From OMIW01 sp044235645 (GTDB lineage: Bacteria > Bdellovibrionota_C > UBA2361 > OMIW01): DNA of 64,000 nt. The notes under the pieces were generated by a model. That model was not told where the DNA came from. It worked only from the letters and a program-made list of their open reading frames with translations, and searched no databases. Made by a program: the position numbers and the translations under genes. This document shows, in pieces, positions 62,064 to 64,000 of the stretch. Each line of letters starts with the position of its first letter. The stretch's first letter is position 1. The stretch is taken from the NCBI GenBank assembly GCA_044235645.1, contig JBIIHQ010000005.1, positions 214,028 to 278,027 of the forward strand, written 5' to 3'.

Positions 62064-63206
62064 ATGCAGGGAAAAACCATTATGGGCGGACTGATACGTT
62101 CAAATCTGAAACCTTTGCTTCCTTTCATCGCGCTTTGTTTTTCGGCTGTCCTTTTCATTGCTTCGGTGATTGTCCGTGGTGAGCCCGTGAGAGCCCGTGA
62201 TTCGGTTGAGCGTGCTTCTCGCTCAGGTGAAGAGCAGCGGACTATCGATGTTTATCGGCAGGTGAACGAGGCGGTGGTCTTTGTGACCACCATTACGCTT
62301 GAGTACGATCCTTTTGAATTTCTCATGGAGTATCAGCCGCGAGAGGGGACTGGTTCTGGTGTTATCGTTGATGCACGTCGCGGGATAATTTTGACGAACA
62401 ATCACGTCATAGGGAACGCCCATCGGATCGAGGTGACCCTCGCCGATGGGAAAAACTATAAGGCAAGTCTCGTAGGGACCGATCCTGAGACCGATATCGG
62501 GGTGATTCAGATCGTCGATCCCCCACCATCGCTCACGGCCGTGACCTTTGGGGATTCATCAAATGTTGAAATCGGCCAACGGGTGCTAGCCATCGGAAAT
62601 CCCTTCGGTTTGAGCCGCACTTTGACACAAGGGATTGTATCGAGTCTCGATAGAACGGTAAAAAGCCCGAGCGGAAGCATCCTCCGTGGTCTCATTCAGA
62701 CTGATGCGGCAATCAATCCCGGGAACTCAGGAGGACCACTACTTGATTCCGATGGGCGATTGGTCGGAATAAATACCGCCATACTGAGCCAATCTGGAGA
62801 TTCAGCGGGGATTGGCTTTGCAATCCCGATCGATGGTATCCGCAAAGTCTTGCCGGAGCTTATTCGTACGGGGAAGATAGCGCGCCCCTTCTTGGGCTGG
62901 GCATTGGTAGATACCAATCAGGGACCAATGGTATTTAGGACTCAGGGAGGGGGGCCGGCGGATGAGGCGGGGCTCATAGCAATCGAGCGGCGCGTAGGCG
63001 ACATCTTCCTGCGCGGGGTGATTCGCGACCCCAATGGAGCAGATCTCATTGTGAAGATTAATGGACAGCCCGTAGAGAATAAGGCTGAGGTTGATGAAAT
63101 GATCAAGCAAAACAGCCCAGCAGATAAGCCCATACAGCTCCTTGTTCGACGGGGAGGAAAGCCGGGAAGGGAACGAGAAGTTTTCGTGCGTCCATTGATT
63201 CGATAG
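62064..63206 (+). CDS. HtrA/Deg family serine protease, periplasmic
   Basis: 380 residues. An N-terminal anchor (LLPFIALCFSAVLFIASVIV), a trypsin-like domain and one PDZ domain. Catalytic triad: His in ILTNNHVIGN, Asp in ETDIGVIQI, Ser in NPGNSGGPLLD. The PDZ starts after residue 270 (RPFLGWALVDT ... LIVKINGQPVENKAEVDEM). With one PDZ and an anchor it resembles DegS-type proteases. DegS starts the envelope-stress cascade that also uses a site-2 protease; the M50 protein at 17.7-18.4 kb is a possible partner by analogy. Start ATG 62064 or 62082; AGGGA lies before the latter. Confidence 0.93.
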   Translation: MQGKTIMGGLIRSNLKPLLPFIALCFSAVLFIASVIVRGEPVRARDSVERASRSGEEQRTIDVYRQVNEAVVFVTTITLEYDPFEFLMEYQPREGTGSGVIVDARRGIILTNNHVIGNAHRIEVTLADGKNYKASLVGTDPETDIGVIQIVDPPPSLTAVTFGDSSNVEIGQRVLAIGNPFGLSRTLTQGIVSSLDRTVKSPSGSILRGLIQTDAAINPGNSGGPLLDSDGRLVGINTAILSQSGDSAGIGFAIPIDGIRKVLPELIRTGKIARPFLGWALVDTNQGPMVFRTQGGGPADEAGLIAIERRVGDIFLRGVIRDPNGADLIVKINGQPVENKAEVDEMIKQNSPADKPIQLLVRRGGKPGREREVFVRPLIR

Positions 63207-63746
63207 TGCGTGGGGTATTCAGGTGCTGTCTCAGACTGATTATGAAGTCCCTACCTCCTCCGCAAAATTTCCTTCTTCGTATAAATTAGCTATTTACCTG
63301 AAGATAACCTTCGACCCGTGCGTTCAGCGAGATGATTGAGGAGAAATAACTCCAAAAGGTCCAATCTCTCACTCGACGGGCCTCACACCGTCAATCGGTA
63401 ACTATCTTTTCGCAGTCCTTTGATGGGTCACCACCAGATACAGGACTTGACTGAATTTCGTCCAGATATCGCCGGAAAACTTGCCTCGATGTCTGAATGT
63501 AGCGCGGCGAATAAGAGCAGGGGAGAGGGGGATTTAAGTAATCTCCGATAGTTATCGGGCCGTATCTATCTCGCCCATTTGGGAAGAGCGGAAATCAAGG
63601 AAATTTTGAAGTCTTCGTCCTTCACTTGTTGTGGGAGCTCTGCCGAAGGGGCTTGTTCCGAGCCTTGCGTATCGACCGCCGGAGACATTGTTTGGTAAGC
63701 TTCTGAGAAGGTTCTGCATTTTTTGGAAAAAATTCGATTGGAACCC
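63207..63746. other. Intergenic region, 540 bases, no gene seen
   Basis: No protein-like frame and no convincing RNA signature is seen between the HtrA gene and the promoter at 63747. Short minus-strand frames at 63552-63903 cover the promoter and are rejected. Confidence 0.5.
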
Positions 63747-63775
63747 TTGACGCACCCCCCGGCCTTCTGTAGAGT
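63747..63775 (+). promoter_or_regulatory. Strong promoter, likely of an rRNA or other stable-RNA operon
   Basis: TTGACG (63747-63752), a 17-base spacer and TAGAGT (63770-63775), with an A/T-rich tract just upstream (63721-63738). A discriminator-like CTCACC follows. The -35 and its flank (TTGACGCACC) equal those at 42539. Confidence 0.6.
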
Positions 63776-64000
63776 CTCACCTCACCGAAGCACGGTAAAC
63801 GAAGCGAAAAACTGAGTGAAACCAAGCACAAAGCAAGGGCACAAAGTAAAGTAGCGGAGGGCAAGTGAAGAGGTAGATACAACCGAATATGGGTAGAAGT
63901 CACAGTAGAGTAAGTTTCTGTGAGGCACTGAGGGAGGTGTGAGTAGATTGCACGGAGTTTAGTGTTGAGGAGAGATTTGCTTTAGCAGCAGTCATACTTT
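63776..64000 (+). other. Untranslated leader of the downstream transcript
   Basis: A purine-rich non-coding stretch after the promoter, ending in TTTGCTTTAGCA, which partly resembles the boxA antitermination element of rRNA operons (TGCTCTTTA). 16S rRNA would begin beyond the window; this is inference. Confidence 0.4.

Noticed and set aside
63552..63903. Two minus-strand frames of 67 and 93 codons
   Set aside because: Lie over the strong plus-strand promoter and leader; composition and start context do not support coding.

Overview
The window is about 64 kb of chromosome from a Gram-negative bacterium with moderately high GC. The Gram-negative call rests on Mla-type lipid transport genes, several lipoproteins with lipoboxes, and an FtsE-FtsX-EnvC set. 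The mix of a CarD-like regulator next to ispD, an orphan FliL-like protein, Pro/Thr-rich surface proteins and a long-tailed omega subunit suggests a deltaproteobacterium-like lineage. No rRNA lies inside the window, so this placement is an inference. I found no phage, insertion sequence or CRISPR array; most of the window is core chromosome with islands of poorly known secreted proteins.

Layout. 1-4 kb: the 3' end of an LD-carboxypeptidase, hppD (with a run of ten G in its 5' coding part), a membrane glycosyltransferase and an FAD oxidoreductase. 4-10 kb: a lipid-modification cluster on the minus strand (SDR, FAD amine-oxidase-like protein, DUF1365, then a cyclopropane-fatty-acid synthase homologue), interrupted by a plus-strand glycine-rich RNA-binding protein and a small Cys-rich secreted protein. 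10-24 kb: a secreted zinc metalloprotease with a 62-residue tandem-repeat linker, an SPFH protein, radD, a small M50 protease, mlaF and a large secreted protein with calcium-binding repeats. 24-30 kb: a Nudix hydrolase, an M32 carboxypeptidase, a glycerophosphodiesterase-like protein, a protein with a Cys/Ser/Gly repeat tail and an unknown protein. 30-34.5 kb: a minus-strand operon of lipoprotein, mlaE, DUF4380 protein and glpK, with a di-heme oxidoreductase remnant behind it.

34.7-42.4 kb: ftsE, ftsX, envC-like and a C-terminal processing protease, then tRNA-Val, rpmI, rplT, a RimI-like acetyltransferase and pyrD. 42.4-43.6 kb: a 1.2-kb gap with a strong promoter, a five-copy 15-bp repeat and hairpins but no convincing gene. 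43.6-49.6 kb: carD, ispD, an AIM24-family protein, a widespread protein of unknown function, a receiver domain that has lost its phospho-acceptor, and a TraB-like protein. 49.7-57 kb: two unknown proteins, proS, a MinD/ParA-like protein with a broken P-loop, rsmE, a FliL-like protein, and a convergent pair whose 3' ends overlap. 57-63.2 kb: an SH3 membrane protein, rpoZ, a bifunctional rel/spoT and an HtrA protease. The last 250 bases carry a strong promoter and leader that look like the start of a stable-RNA operon just beyond the window.

Functionally the window is rich in envelope maintenance (Mla parts, FtsEX-EnvC, Ctp, M50, HtrA, lipoproteins) and in transcription and stress control (CarD, omega, Rel). 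Promoters I can see often use TTGACG or a near relative at -35.
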